This document shows, piece by piece, positions 35,906-49,400 of a stretch of DNA of 64,000 bases. Position 1 is the stretch's first letter; each line of letters opens with the position of its first letter. The position numbers were made by a program, and so were the translations under genes. This stretch comes from Rotaria socialis (Eukaryota; Rotifera; Eurotatoria; Philodinida; Philodinidae), in NCBI GenBank assembly GCA_905331475.1, contig CAJNYU010003750.1, positions 1 to 64,000 on the forward strand, given 5' to 3'. Under the pieces are notes generated by a model, which saw only the letters and a program-made list of their open reading frames with translations, was not told the DNA's origin and did no database searches.

Positions 35906-36329
35906 GAGGAGAGAAAAAAAACGTCAGCATTATGGAATCAAGACAAGATTTATTAGGTGAAAAAAAATACAGAAAAATCATTTATGAAGAATAGTTGAAC
36001 ATCTAACTGTGTTAGGTTGATAATCAAGATTCATTCGAAAACGATAATTTTTAAAAACCATACCATCTTTATTAGATTGTGTGGAAATTTGAGAAAAGCT
36101 ATCATTTTTCACGATGGACATTTTTATTTGATTCGTCTAGGTTTAACTTCGTCACTTTAAATGTTTTTCTTTCACAATACATGCTTATAAAATGGCCTGG
36201 ATGACATGTGATGAACAACACTAGACTACCTCGAAACAGTTGATATTATTCAGTACACCTATTTGTATGAATCATTTTAAAATATCGATTTTCGTTTGAT
36301 TCCACAATGCGGACATTTTTTGCTCACTT

Positions 36330-36408
36330 CCCCCCGATTCTGCTTTGAGGACGTTTTTTTCCAACAATTAAGAAAAAACGTCCGCGATCAAGAAGACGCG
36401 GGTACGAG
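36330..36408 (-). repeat. Hairpin module, copy B (inverted)
   Basis: Reads CCCCCGATTCTGCTTTG, then a GGACGTTTTTT / AAAAAACGTCC stem (36349-36383), then GTACGAGAG: the reverse complement layout of copy A with diverged bases. A partial third unit, GCGGACATTTTTTGC, stands at 36309-36323. Confidence 0.55.
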
Positions 36409-36973
36409 AGCAACAATACCATTAACTAAACAAATAAAACAATCTATTTATACTATCATGAATGCAAAGAAACATCACACTGGTGCCGAGTTTTTTCTTC
36501 TTCTTCAAAGAACGCTGTATTGATATTCGTGAACCAGAATCGTTGAATATTACTTTCGCATTCAATTATTTTGGTGAAGAGAATATCCAATTAAATGAGT
36601 ATTATAAAGACTTTTTTCTCTCCGTGTACCTTTTTGAATTATTCTTGTTTATTCAATCGAGCATTCTTAGTTAGTCGGATTTCTCATTCTTCCTTGAACA
36701 TCAGAAGCATAAAAAGACGATACTATCATACGTAAATAATACAAAGTACCACGCAATAACTTAATTAATTACGATCATGTAATCCAATACTTCAGGACTG
36801 GATTTCGCACTCGATATATTTCGTTTAGTAATATATAGGTCGAATCGTTTTTTTTGCGTTCTTTACTAAAGGGCTCTTTTTTTCATAGCGGGACAAATTA
36901 CACAAAAAAAGAAACAAAATTTATTCAGCGCCCTATGAAAAGTCAAAAACACAAAAAAAAACTGAATATTCGC

Positions 36974-39141
36974 TTATAAACAACGACTAATTTCTTGAGT
37001 TGAAACACAACTTTGACATTGAACATAACAACACCATTGAAACCGACAATTGCATTGACTACGTATAGTCACTAAGTGAGATTGATAGCCTCGATCACAA
37101 CAAAGTAATTCACAACTATCAATAGCTCGTGAGCTTCGATTACAAACACGTCCCATTGTACCAAATGATCCAGCTGATAAATCGAATTCACAATAATTGG
37201 GACTTGCATTTAAAAAAATCAATGCATCCTTGTATGTTATTGATATTGTTTGTTTTTCTCTTTGGAAGGGAATGTTTTTTGGTACAAAATGCAAGTTTTT
37301 ATCGATTAAACTTCTTTCTAAATGAACCTCAATGGCATTATCATAAAGTTCTTTTAATTGATTCCCAATATGTGTAAAGGACCGAAGTGAACGCCAACAT
37401 GATTTCAATTCACAAGAACCAGATACCCCGTGGCATTTACATTGATGATCAACAGACGAAAGAATGATCTAAAAAATAAAATATATATTTTCGTTTTCTT
37501 AGATTAAAAATACAGAAAAAATAAACTATGAAACTTTACTCGAATTCCAACTTGATTATTATGCATATTTAATAAACTTGTCCGATTTTTGGTTTTATGT
37601 TCTCGAAAATTAACAAATTTTCTTGCAATATCTGTTGCAAACAAAACATTATCTGAACAGCCAGCCCATCGAATCGATTGATTGTAGAATTTCTCTTTTA
37701 TTGTCATATCACACCCACAAGAATCCAATCGGCCATTACTACATGCTTTTGTTATTGCATATGCAATACCAGCCGATGTCAACGCATGAATATATGCTGA
37801 TTCTTTTGTACCTATACGGTCAGACAACAATTTTTATATTCATTTTTACAGTTTGAAAAAAGTAATGAACCTGAATCAAGAATATTTCCAATTAAATTAT
37901 TGTGTGCAAATAATGTACAATTCCAATGACGATTTTTAAATTGTATTTGACATTGTTCTAATGCTAAGTTAGTACCAAAATGTATAAAAGGCATGATTTT
38001 CTCATTTCGTTGACAAAAACGAATTTGTTTTGGATGAAGACCATACTTATTATGGCAAATATTTTCGCTTGCAAACGACGCATTGGAATATTGAGTAATT
38101 GATCTAAACAAATTTTGAAAATAATCATAAGCAATTCTCTGCACAAGAGTCGTGCTTAAATAAAATCATCGGGCCACGTATAAACACATTGCATTTAAAA
38201 GTAGAACGCTAAATTTAAAACTTTTGTTTTTCGTACAAAATTTTTGTGAATTGGAATCGTAATCTCTCGAAATTACATCTAATCACTTTTGACTGTCAAT
38301 AGATAATCAAAGGAAACAAATGTATAGATACATCGTTTTTTTATGTTTTTGAAAAGATGCGGTATGTATGTAGTTGAAAGATAACTGATAAACAATATCT
38401 TATTTGTTTGAACTTTTCCTACAAGTGTGATTAATAATCTATCATCATGTTTATATTTCGTCTAAGTTTACATTTTATGAGCACTAAATATTTAGTTTAC
38501 AGGCAAATAAAAAAATTTTAGAAAAAAAAAGCTACCGAATAAAATTCATGATCATTGATCTTATTTTCTCATGCGTGTGTTCAATGAACTCAATTCGTCT
38601 CAGTACAAGCGTCCAACAATTTTCTTTGATCTAATTATTTCTTCGCTCATTGAGGCTTAAATTTTAAGCTGATCACAGAATATTGATCGCTTTGTAAAAT
38701 GAAGCAAATTTCGTGATTTCATATTGTACTTCAAGCTTCACGTAAGTTGTAATCAGTTCAACGAGAAAAGTCATCATTAAAAATTTAACTGTAATACTCA
38801 ATTATTCTCAATATGATCATCATAGATATGCTGCTGCTGTTCAGCTCTAGAAACTGAAACAAATTGCCTAACACTTATTCCAACAGCTGTAACGTTTTTT
38901 ACTTAGACTAATTATTTGACTGCATTCAAATAGTTACGCTTTGATGTATGTTAATATGAAGAATGATCGAGACAAATATACGCATCAAAATGTGTCTTGA
39001 ATTCTTCGAAGAGGAACGAAATTCACGATATAATCAAGTCTATTTTTCATTTCTAACTGACAAGTAGAGAGAAAATTATACTTACAACCATTGTTCGCTT
39101 GAATTAATTAAAGTAAAGAATAGTAAAATTGATATTTTCAT
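36974..39141 (-). CDS. Wnt family secreted signalling protein (Wnt4-like)
   Basis: Four minus-strand exons, 39141-39086, 38154-37871, 37811-37540 and 37468-36974, join in phase to 368 residues, the usual Wnt length. Exon 1 encodes a signal peptide (MKISILLFFTLINSS) followed by EQW, and is separated by a 931-base intron; the others are 59 and 71 bases. Wnt landmarks: QCQIQFKNRHWNC, SAGIAYAITKACS, WAGCSDN, CKCHGVSGSC (the Ser that carries palmitoleate, then CELKSCWRSL), CNRSSRAIDSCELLCC and the cysteine-rich end. Secreted ligand for Frizzled/LRP receptors. IDxCELLCC and SPNYCEFDLSAG look most like Wnt4, but the subfamily needs a tree. Confidence 0.93.
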
Positions 39142-40442
39142 TGTAAATATATTAATAGAAAAACATTGTTATAATCTTATATATTAAATTGATAAAATAA
39201 ATGATGCTTATGGGTATCGTTGAGTTTCAAGAGAGAAGAAATGAAAAATATGCGAATGTCAATGTTTATCATAAGCGAGAGTATCGATTGGCTATATATG
39301 GGAGAGAAAAAGATGAGAGGAAGCATCAATTTCTTCTCTTTTCTTCGGTTCATGTTCAATGAGCATGGTGGGAAATTTACTAGTTTATTTAGCACGTAGA
39401 TGATACACATCTTTTTTGTCTTACAGCAAACTAATTCAAGTACAGATTCAAATCAATTACACATGTCTGTCTACTGTTCGACAATGGGTTATGGCAACGC
39501 ATAAGTTGTTGTACGTTTTTTCCTTGAGAAAAATTTTCTGAACATTCCAAATTCCTCTGATAAACTTGTTGAGGTCAAGTCGATGTGCTGTTATCAAAAT
39601 AATTCAAGTGTCCCTTCAAGAACAATTAATGGTATTTTCTTTTATTTGTTTTCAATGTTTGATATCGCAAATCAACAAAATTTATTTGATTTTATCAAAA
39701 GCACCATCATAAATGTATTACTTGAACTAAATTTATATCGTCTATGCTTTGATAAACATCAAATTTATGTTTCAATCATCGTTCATAGGAAACCCGTTAC
39801 GTTTATTTGAGTGTCGAAACCCAAAAATTGACTTTTAACTTACAGTTGACGAGTACATGACTGTCGTTTTAGCTCTATATCAACACGTATCCAATATCAA
39901 TCTATCAAAAGTTCGTAAGATAGTGAATGTTGTTTGAAGAAAAACTCTGACCTGATTACATCTGTGAATGATACCATGTATGCTAGATTTTATTTAAAAT
40001 TTATGGAAAGCTCTTGTCCAGCTAAACAAGATAGCTATCATTGAAACTATTTTCTTGTGCGTTAATATGATTGCCGTGTGTCTCCAATGCATTGATAAAT
40101 TGTAAAATATTGCCATCTATCGTTGTGTTTATCTTTGCATTCATTAGACTGTGCCATCCAATGAAAAAAGAAATGTTTCACAATATGTGTGTGTTACTTG
40201 AGTTTACAAAGTTATAAATTCTGATCATTGCGGTAAGAGAAAGAATTTCAGCATACTGGTGAAATTATTTTTTATCGTTCTGCTCAATGTTTTTATTGTA
40301 TTTATATCAACATTTCTCATGTCTTCAGTTATTTTAAAAATTGTAATTGTTCAACAATTTATCTAAACTCAACTGTGAGTTATTTTTTTCATACCACAAA
40401 TGTTTCTTTGCATTAAAATATGAATTCTACCATAGAACCAAT
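39142..40442. other. Intergenic region between divergent Wnt and PARP genes
   Basis: About 1.3 kb between two divergently transcribed genes, likely carrying both promoters. No coding region is supported; a plus-strand 75-codon frame at 39583-39810 has no recognisable features. Confidence 0.4.
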
Positions 40443-43400
40443 ATGGATACAAGTGATTCTTCAGATGATGAAAAAGGTTCAGCTGGAGGCAAAACACCAA
40501 AATTAAAAATTGTTGATGTAATTTAGTTACTCGCTTTCAGTAATGAGCAAATTTTGTTTTGATTGTATTTTAGGAAGCTGAAAATGATGAACATTCTTCA
40601 GCTGAAGAAAAAGAAATCAAAGAACCAGTTAAAGTTTCAACTAAAAGGAATCGAAAGAAAAAATCTAACACTAAACGCGTAAAATAAATACATATTGAAA
40701 AAAAACATTAGAAAAGAACAACAGTTGGACTTTTTTTTAGAAACAAAATCGACCAAACCCAAGAAATCCCAGTGGAAAACCGCGAAAAAAAGCTACCCCT
40801 ACAGGACTAAATGGAAACTATTGGAATGTGAGTTAATTGTTCAACATTTCATGTAGAACTAAGAAAAATCCTACAAGATTTTACATTGTCGAGTATCCCC
40901 TGTCGGATTAAAGACATGGACTGTCACTGCAGCTTGAAACAGAATACATATAGAGAGGAGGAAAATACATTCTAGTTTAAACATCATTTCCTTTCATATT
41001 CTATGAATAGCATGCCATTTTTTGTAAATGCAAAGTCTCCTGACGAGTTTATTTGTTCGAGCTGCAGCTTTTAGAACATGCACGCACTATCATAAGTACT
41101 ATGCATTAGTACAATTTCAAGGAAACATAGAATCATTCGATGTTTTTACTACTGCAAACTGAACTTACAGTTCAATATATATAATACAGCAGAGAAAGAC
41201 TGTTAGTATCATCTGAGAATGTGTGAGCTACTAGAGCATTTTAATTACGATCTAAACTGAATGCTAATTAAAACATATTTCTAGTATTTAAACCAGTCTT
41301 AGATTCATTTTCTTCTAATAGAAGGCACTAAATTGAATGTTGACCATGTGTGCATGATTAAATGACGCAGATTTATAGTGTGATGAAAATGCGTTTTTTC
41401 CTTGGTTCACACGTTCTATCAATATTAGTATAGGTCGGTTTAACATGTATGAATCATACGCTATTTCTGGTTACTTTCATCGTACTCATATATTCTTGCA
41501 TTTTATTAGTAAATTGACATTATTCATGTGCATCTATGCCCTTGAACCAAAACAGTGTTTAGTTCTATGATCATCAATTTGCGTAGACTCGCATTTCTTA
41601 GTTAAATGATATAAAAACATATTCTATAGTGGGTTTAGCCAATTTGAAAAAAGCAGCGAATCGCATTTCATTTTGTACTAAAAATTGTTCTTGTAAGGTT
41701 TTATTGACATAAAGTTCTATGAGCTAAAAGCAAATGTATGCATAGTACGAATTTATTATTAGGTAGCAGTATCGATAATCGTATCATCGTTTGATATTTA
41801 TTATCGAAATCTCTTTCATATGTAAACTAGACAAAAAACAAAACTTATGGATTATGTGTAAGATAAATCTGTTTCGAATAATTTTTAATTCAATGAATAT
41901 TGTATTTAAATAATTTTTTATTAATCAGGTCGTTCAATATGATCGTCATGCTCAAACAACTACGTTTGGTAACGTTCAAATCGATAATGATGATGATGAA
42001 GACGACAATCATGATAGCGATGATACAGTGTCATTATCTGAAAAAGTATCCGAAGAAAAACTTCGAGCAATATTAACATCTACATCATCGTCATCATCAT
42101 CGTCAGCTGATTTACGGACACTTCTATATTCTAATAGAACATTTATAACATGTCGAAGTCCTGAAGATTCATTTTTTCTTTGTCAAGTTTTACAAGATGT
42201 TTATAATGATACGAGAAAAATTCGTATCCGTTGGTGTTCATTAGTTGATGAAAATGGAGATGAAACCAAGGTTGATGAAAATACTCGTTTTAAATTAGAT
42301 TATGAAGACACACTTGATCCAAATACTGTATTAACTGGTATAGGAAATATCGTTCGTCATTCTGATACGGCAATATCATTAAAAAAACAAGATATTATTG
42401 AAACAAAGCGTTTGTTGGAAAAATCAATTAAAGGTGAAGCAATATCATCTGATGAACCGATGGATTTAACAAAAGAAATTAATAATACAGTACCTGAGAA
42501 AATTGAATCCGAATCAAGTATTGATAAAATTTTACCGCTCAAAACAGCACCGAAAAAACGAAAAATCTCTCCGGAAAATTCACGTAAACAACCGCTAAAA
42601 AAACGAATAAGAAATATCAGTGGCGAAGCTGCTTGTAAGTTGTTAATTTACTTAATAATTTATTCAATTTTTCTCATCCTCAAGGATTCATACTTCTTCT
42701 TTTCAGTCACAAACATGTAGTATACATTACAAATCATAATATTAGTAGCTTCGATCACATGATCAGATTCGTGCAGAGTCTTTGCATTTCTCATACATAC
42801 TCTTCAGTTACGACCATCATTTCATGGCTATTATTATTGAAATTTGAGCATAATAATTTGTAGATACATGCCAAGAAACTCGATTGTACGAGGTACTATC
42901 ACCAAAACCATTGAGGACGCTAAAATAGTTTTTGTTTTCAGAAACTCAACATCAATGATATTTCTAACGATAAAATGACAGTTGAGTTCTTGATTCTTAA
43001 ATTTGGTTACGAGGAACGTATTGAATACATAAAAGACAATTGTTTGCTTCATAGAAGTTCATATTCAAAATTAATTTTTCTTTTTCACTTTTATAACTCT
43101 AACTGGTTAGTATTCAATCATGATATAGTGCAGTATTTAACATCTTCAAAAGATTCCTATGCCAATTGATTCTATTGTACCAAACTCTAATCAACAATAA
43201 TAGATTTAGCTTTTATATCGAGACAAAATGCCTAGATCTAAATGCTCACTTTCGTTTAATTCATATCAGACCCATCTGTTTGTAGACTGTCTAAAATACT
43301 GATTCTAATTGAGTTTAATAATTTTTTATCTTAGCTGTCAAAAAACGACGACGAACAAAAGATAACAATGATGTAACCGAACGTGAGAAGCCGACCAAAA

Positions 43401-46400
43401 AGACAGGTTTGCATTTTAGCAAGAAAATTTTAAAATTCAATATTAAACATTTTTCTAGCAACTAAACCTATCGCAACAACAAAAGCACAGTTATTTAAAG
43501 TACAAAGCAATCGTTTACTCAAGGAAAATTTAACAATAACAAACTATCGAAAAGATCCGTTTTTTGAAGATAGGTAAGAATCATTTTTTCAAAAAATATG
43601 TGAAAAAAAAAACTATTCTCATTTATTTAGTTTATCAATTCCTTTTATTTCTTCCATTGTTCAAAGTAAATTAGCTATCCGAGCTGTACTAATTAATGAT
43701 TCAAAACTATTAAAATCATTAATCGATGATGTTGATCATGTTTGTTCGGTAAACAAATTCAATCGTATCATAAAAAATATTTATTCTTTTTTCTCTGGTT
43801 AAATTTTAGGTGCATGTAGCACGTGGTCTCCAGAATGATTTAACAGCTATTCATTATGCAATTAAAAATGATAATATTGAAATGCTCCAAATTTTAATTG
43901 AAGATTTACAAAAGCCGAAAAAAGATCGATGTCCTTTTCCCGTGGTTGCAATAGCAACGCAAAGTACTGGAAGGTTAATAGAATTTTGACGAATTGTTAC
44001 TTGAGAAGAAAAAAAAACGATTCTCAAATAATTTAGTATGAACATTCGTACAAGAGGTTTGCGAACTGCAAAAATAATGGCAGCTCGAAATGTTAAAGAA
44101 GGAAATAATGCATTGAATAAAGTAAATTGATTTTGAACTTTTTTCCCGAATATAGTTTTGAATGATACATTTCTAGGATCAAATGAGAGCATTCATCACA
44201 TGTAATGATTATGGAATTATGGAATATGCAGTAACAAATAATTGCTCACCAGAAATCTATGATTTTCTTCTCAAGGCATTTCCTCGTGCAGTAAATATTC
44301 TCGTTAATTAATAAATGTTTCTTTTTATGAGCTGTGTTTATTTAGCAAAATCACGTGTATGAGAAAATTTTTCACATTGTTCGATCTGGTTATCGAAAAT
44401 TAGCTGCACGTATTATAGGCGATATAAAAGACAATGGTTTTTATGGATTTAATAATCTTCATCATCAAGTTCGTTTAAATTCATTCATAAAATTCATTCC
44501 TAAAAATCTTTCTTTTTCAATAGGTTTTACTCTTCAATAATGAAGATTTAACTATAAAACGTGCAGCAAGCGTGGTCAAAAAAGCCAAAGATAATTGTCA
44601 AGTAAGTTTTGATTTTTACTGAACATCGATTAAACTAACGATTTGATCATCATGTAACGATAAATTTCCTTTTAGTTAACACCTATACATTGCGCAGCCA
44701 TTAATCCAAATTCAAAATATTTAAAACAATTATTAAATATTATGCCTGAATATAATATTCTTGATAAATATGAAAGACGACCAATACATTTTGCTGCTGC
44801 ATGCGAAGGACCAGAACCACTTGAATATCTTTTATCAAAGTAAAGACTGAATAAGTTTTGAAAATGTCTATTTATCTTTTCCATTTAAAGACAAGTTAAT
44901 TTTAATGATGTTGATCGTGGCGGTAATTCTCCTTTACATGTTGCTGTTATGAATGGTCGAGCAATCAATGCTGAGATATTTTTACGTACAGCAAAAGAAA
45001 AAGCTGAATCAAATGATGCAGAGGATCAAATAGTTCATCAAACATTCGGTCTTGCATCCATTAATCGTATGAACAAATCACGATTTTATCCACTTCATCT
45101 TGCTGTACTCAATAATCATTTGGTATAAATATATCTATTTCGAAAAGAAAACAACCCTTAGTTCTATTTTTAATTATTTAGGAATGCGTCAAAGTTTTAC
45201 TGGAATTCGGTGCTAATGTTGATGTAGTAACAAGTACATCATCGGGAAAATTAACATCGCTTATGCTAGCTTGTCAGAAAGGTCATTTCAATATAGTTAA
45301 ATATCTGATAGAAAATGGTGCCAAAGTTGAAGCCCGTGATCGTTTTAAACGAACACCTCTTATTCATGCATGTATGTGTGGTAATGCTCATATTGTTTCG
45401 TATCTATTACGTATGGGTGCCAATGCCAACGTTCATGATTCATCATTGAACACAGCATTACATTATGCTATTGCTTATGGATGGTATTTTTGTGTTCGTT
45501 TGTTGATTGAAGCTGGAGCAAATATTAATCGTGTTAATTTGTGGCAAACAAGTTGTTTAGGAGCTGGATTTTTAAAGGGACATTATGGACTTTGTGATTA
45601 TCTTCTTACCGAACATCATGTCGATATTAATTTTAAAACTGAGGATGGTCTAACATTAGTTATGTTAACCGTAGGGTTAGCAGTATCTCCATCGTCAGAA
45701 CAGCAACTAAATTATGTTGCAGCAAAACATAAAGCTGATTGTGCATGTGTTGATGCAACTGGAAATAATGCAGTAAGTTTTCTTTTCAGTTTGAAAAAAT
45801 ATTTTTCGATGCTTCCCTTCGCTTTTTTAGTTTCATTACTTAGCACGTAATACATCAGGCCAACAATCAAACTATCTGGTGAGATGAATGTTTTGAGAAT
45901 GTCGAGATTTGTTTTTAAGAACGGGTTCAGAAGATATATTTAGTTGCTAGAGAAAAAAGGACAATAGGAAATAAATGATTTCAAATTTCACTGTCCGTTG
46001 TTATGCTCATCATTTTCGTCGGAAAAAGAATTATGAATGGATGATTGAATAAAGTTTTGTTTTCTGCATAGAGTGTTGCAGCTAAGAAAAGTCTTCGCGA
46101 TAATTTTTTTCAAATGGCTGAAATACTTTTGAATAATAAATGTGATCCTAATAAAATGAATAACCAAGCTCAATCACCTTTAATGATCGCACTTGAATCG
46201 GGCAATTTTATTCTTGTTGATTATTTAATCAATATGGCTAGAGTAGAAATTAATGCGGATACAAGTCATGATGGCAAAACTTTATTACATTATTTTGCAA
46301 TTCAATGTGATGAATACGATCTTGTTCAAGCATTAACTAAACTCGTAATTTTGTTTACTTTTTCTTTTGGTAATTTTTTTAAAGAATGTTTTTTTTTACT

Positions 46401-49400
46401 TCAGCCCATCAATGATAAGATTAAAAAAATGGGTCGAATGTTTGATAGTAAAGGTCGAACACCATTACATTATTGTACTTCGAAATTCAATCAATTTTGT
46501 CAAGCAAACAAAGTAAGATGAATAGATTTATTGAATGAAAATCATTAAAATTTTTTATTTTAGTCAACATTAGCTTCCGAAAAATTAAAACAACAATATG
46601 GATCGATTGTTGAAATGATTGAGTATTGTCTTGAATCTGTTCAATGTGATTCTGATGCTGAAGTTAAAGAAACCAATGAATTGAATAAGGCTGCTGAAAT
46701 CGAACAAAATCTGGAAGATGAAAATGACAACGATGACCAATCAAATAAAAATATGCAACCTATCGAAGATACATGCAAAGAAGAAACAATTTCAAAACCT
46801 AAAGAAACAAGTATTTTTTCTTTGTTACGATCTGTTCCATTCGCTGATACTAATATGAAACATCCACTGGAAATTTTTCTTAAAAAAACAAAAAATCTCA
46901 ATATTCTTCATCATGAAACACAACGAACACCTTTACTTGAAGCTATTTTTCTTCAGGAATATCAAACAGTAAAAATGCTCTTGAATGAAACTTCATGTGA
47001 TATTAATTTGGCAACATCAATAGTCGAAGAAGAACGTCAACAAACGCCATTGATATTATCATGTAGATTACAATTATTAACAATTATAAGAGAACTATTA
47101 AATCATAAACAATGTGATTTATCAACACGTGATTATCGACATAATCAAGCAATACATCATTATTTATCAACATCAAATCGTTCAAGTCAATATTTAGATC
47201 TATTAAATTTATTGATCGAAAAACATAAATTAGCAAATAATAATTTAAATAGTCAAGGAGCATCTGAATGTACACCATTACATTTAGCTGTTTATCATAA
47301 TTCAGGTGCAATTGATTCAACAATTGATGTTGAACAAATTTTAATTGATAATGGTTGCGATTTATTTATCAAAGATAAATCAGGAAATATACCATTACAT
47401 AATGTTTTCGTTGATAAAAATGTTGGCGATGATCCTGTCGAACTGTGTGTTTTGATTTTGAAAGCGATGAAATATAAATCACTCGATACAGAAAATAATG
47501 AAGGAAATACACCATTACATTTAGCCGTTGTAAGTACTCTACGTGAACAATGACGGAAACATTGATTTCTAATCCGATTTTCGTTTTCTACATAGATTAA
47601 ATGTTCGAATGTTTGTGTGATGCTTTTACAACAACATTCTGCTAGTTTATTTATTGAAAATAAACTGTCGAATTCAATTATTGGCACTTGTATTGAATGC
47701 GGTCATCTCAATTTGTTTATTGCTTTTCTTCAACAATCTATTGATATTGATCTCGGAAAATTATACAGTGTACCTGTGAAAAATTCATCGCCGAAACTGA
47801 TCACAGACACATCAAAAAAACATCATACGGATATTTGGCAATGGAAATATGTTGATGTAAAAATTGATAAACAATATGCACAATATTCATTAATCTATTT
47901 GATCATTAAACGTGATTGGCAAGGTGCATTATCATTAGTATTAAATGAACCTGATCGTTTTCATTTAAGTATAATACGAATTATTGAAGCAGCCATTTTA
48001 AATAATAAATTAAATCTTGTTCTTCGTCTTCTATTGCGTACAAAAGACAAAAGTATTTTACGGGAGAAAAATTCTCAGGAACAAAATCTATTTCATTTAT
48101 TAGCGAATATGAATCAATACGATAAAAATTTACTACAACAAATTCTTTTACACATTCACGAGTGCAATTTAGAGTGGAATCTAGCAGATAAACATGGCTC
48201 ATATCCGATTCATTATGCGTGTGTAAAACAAAATTTTAGTTTTATTAATTTCTTGCGTGAGAAATATTCTATTGACTTTAATTTAAATCAAACCGATTCA
48301 TTTGAAAATACATCGATCAGTTTATTATTTTGGAATATAGCATCGGATAAATCATTTAACAACAAGGAAATTAGTTCATTAATAACATCTGGTAAACAAT
48401 TAGATTGTCTATGCAATTATGACAATGGAATCGCAATGAATCCATTATCATTTGGTTATGTAAATCCATCGATTGAAAAAGCTATTTATCCACCGGAAAA
48501 ATCCGATAATGCCTCAGCAAATGTACGAACATCACCATTAATTAATGCAGTTATTCATAGTAATTTTCCATTGGTCAAATTTTTACTTCAACTTGGTGCA
48601 GATGTTAATTTTCCTGATGAAGAGAAACGAACGCCTCTTATGCATGCTGTTCGTCAGGTATCTATTTTATTGACCTAATCTACATAGTGAAACTTTAAAT
48701 AAAATTAGCTGAAAAGGTCATAGAAAATAAAATACGTCAATAAAACGTAGTATTTCGACCATCAGAAGTTTAGTTCCAACAAATCAATCAAATATTATAT
48801 TGAGAGTTACAACCATTGAATTTATTTATAGATTTTCGTTGTGGTATCGAAAAAGACTCCAGTTGATGTCTCATTTGAATACACTGTGTTTCTTCGATTT
48901 TTCATTAGATAAACTTTGGATTTAATAGTTTCTCGTCTAGACAGAATATGACATTGTACATTTTACATAGTAAATTCATAATCTCTCACTAATTGTATTT
49001 TGTTCTTAAATGTATTGAATTCCAACTGGTTATTTAAAATGCAATTTTTGGCTTTTTCTTTTCATGATTTATAGAACAATATTGAAATCGTTAAATTACT
49101 TCTCAACAAAGACTACAATCTTCCCACTGAAAATGATCAAGCATCAACAGCTCCGTTTCGTGCTGGTAGAAAAGGTCTTCGAGCAACATCAAAGCCTCAA
49201 GCGTTCTTTCTTGGCATAACAACGACCTCTGCTACTACTACTACTACTACTACAAATGAAATATCTAATAATGATGATACTGAAATCGATAAATTTCAAG
49301 TAACATCATCAATCGATTTGAATGCAAGTGATTCTCTTGGTCGTACGTGTATTCATCATTTAGTTCAACCATTTCCTGATGGTTCTTATACAAGTAATAT

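Larger units (their letters stand above)
34660..36973. other. Gene-free stretch with paired hairpin modules
   Basis: About 2.3 kb between the MITE and the Wnt gene end. Short open frames here lack recognisable protein. It holds the two hairpin modules listed separately. Confidence 0.4.
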
